Positions 63,513 to 64,000 of a stretch of 64,000 nt of DNA are shown here, in pieces. The translations under genes were made by a program, and so were the position numbers. The stretch comes from a virus, in IMG/VR virus record IMGVR_UViG_3300042731_006512, positions 64,001 through 128,000 of that record; one strand, given 5' to 3'. Within the stretch, counting starts at the first letter, position 1. Every line of letters begins with the position of its first letter. The notes beneath the pieces are model-generated. The model saw only the letters and a list, made by a program, of their open reading frames with translations. It ran no database searches and was not told the origin of the DNA.

Positions 63513-64000
63513 GTGAACAAAGCTAATAACTTATATTCTAAAGTTGAATGCGGAAAAGATACATATTCTTCTTTTTCGGCGCGCATACAAGAAAGCCTAA
63601 AAATATACGGCAAAACAATAGATGAATGGTGGAAACACTTTGGAATACGTATAGAAGTTGACAATCTAAACCCAGAAATATGTAAGCAGTTACTTATAAA
63701 AATCTCAAATCTATATCAAGAAGCAAGCTACTATTATTCACTCGCCAATAGCTCATCTTCTGCCTTAGAAAACAGTCAAGCAAGTAACCATACGGAACAA
63801 TATGCTAAAGTAATATCTTCTTTTAGAGATAAAGAAGAAAAAATACCTGCTGCTGCTACTATAGAACAGCTTGTTAAAGCAAAACAAAATGAAGTATACT
63901 CTGCTATTGCAACATCGAAAATAGTAAAGGATTTTTTTAAAACAGTGCTCGATAGTCTAAATACAGTAAGGAAGATAGTTGATACAGCAACGATAAATAG
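63513..64000 (+). CDS. Hypothetical protein, continues past window
   Basis: GTG at 63513. Frame open to the right edge: KDTYSSFSARIQESLKIYGKTIDEWWKHFGIRIEV...LLIKISNLYQEASYYYS...EKIPAAATIEQLVKAKQNE. Helical with no motif visible. Incomplete. Confidence 0.5.
   Translation, partial: MNKANNLYSKVECGKDTYSSFSARIQESLKIYGKTIDEWWKHFGIRIEVDNLNPEICKQLLIKISNLYQEASYYYSLANSSSSALENSQASNHTEQYAKVISSFRDKEEKIPAAATIEQLVKAKQNEVYSAIATSKIVKDFFKTVLDSLNTVRKIVDTATIN

Noticed and set aside
1-64000. Alternative genetic code
   Set aside because: TAA, TAG and TGA all serve as stops in tightly overlapping genes, and known enzymes translate without internal stop recoding (apart from the 41590 frame problem).
1-64000. CRISPR array
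   Set aside because: No evenly spaced direct repeats of 20-40 bp with unique spacers seen.

Overview
This window is a piece of a large, AT-rich tailed-phage genome (Caudoviricetes). It has very dense gene packing with ATGA/GTGA overlaps, strings of 40-150 aa proteins, a large-terminase N-terminus at the left edge, and phage-type nucleotide and DNA-binding proteins. TAA, TAG and TGA are all used as stops, so the code is standard. The host cannot be named. Two sequences matching the -24/-12 sigma54 promoter consensus, if genuine, would require an RpoN-containing host.

Layout. 1-7.8 kb (minus strand): packaging/virion block with the partial terminase large subunit, three Gly/Ala-rich small proteins, a 1425-aa modular protein with four 'TDFGSG' linkers separating ART-like and GNAT-like modules, and a Cys-cluster protein. 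About 7.8-8.1 kb is a divergent control region. From 8 kb everything except one transposon gene reads on the plus strand. 8-14.9 kb: small early-type genes separated by structured RNA, including two type II hammerhead-like ribozymes, a first SSB, a roughly 600-nt gene-free block that looks like a structured ncRNA, two sigma54-like sites and a recurring ATAGAATA promoter motif. 15-26.6 kb: tens of small unknown proteins (membrane peptides, coiled coils, a repeated small beta-rich family), two lipoproteins, a PPP-type phosphatase. 26.6-29.4 kb: macro domain, HNH nuclease, HD (ppGpp-hydrolase-like) and SLOG/DprA-like genes. 29.5-31.6 kb: second SSB, another strongly folded non-coding segment, and an IS605-type tnpB element.

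32.7-36.7 kb is the most striking locus: a tight operon encoding a beta-grasp ubiquitin-like protein, two E2-like proteins each fused to C-terminal RING/treble-clef-like Cys clusters, a JAMM/JAB isopeptidase, a small Cys protein and an E1/ThiF-like activating enzyme. It is a complete-looking phage-borne ubiquitin-like conjugation and deconjugation system. An RNA ligase follows at 36.9 kb, and an RlaP-type nucleotidyltransferase lies at 52.3 kb.

38-56 kb: nucleotide metabolism (dATP/dGTP diphosphohydrolase-like, deaminase with an apparent frameshift, MazG-like, 5'(3')-deoxyribonucleotidase), a SAM methyltransferase, a third SSB, lytic transglycosylase, SpoVG-like protein, ClpP-like protease, papain/C39-like protein, Whirly-like ssDNA-binding protein, RNase H-like protein and an SSB-like OB protein. 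56.2 kb: a 173-bp internally deleted copy of the 30.4-kb element. 57-62 kb: Ycf46-like AAA+ ATPase, GroES, DUF1257 and DUF2997, a module interrupted by a second, different tnpB element. 62.4 kb to the end: a radical-SAM-like protein and a gene running off the window.

Taken together the accessory content reads as host take-over and counter-defence (protein conjugation, ADP-ribose handling, alarmone hydrolysis, RNA repair) plus phage DNA metabolism. These functional readings are inferred from motifs only.
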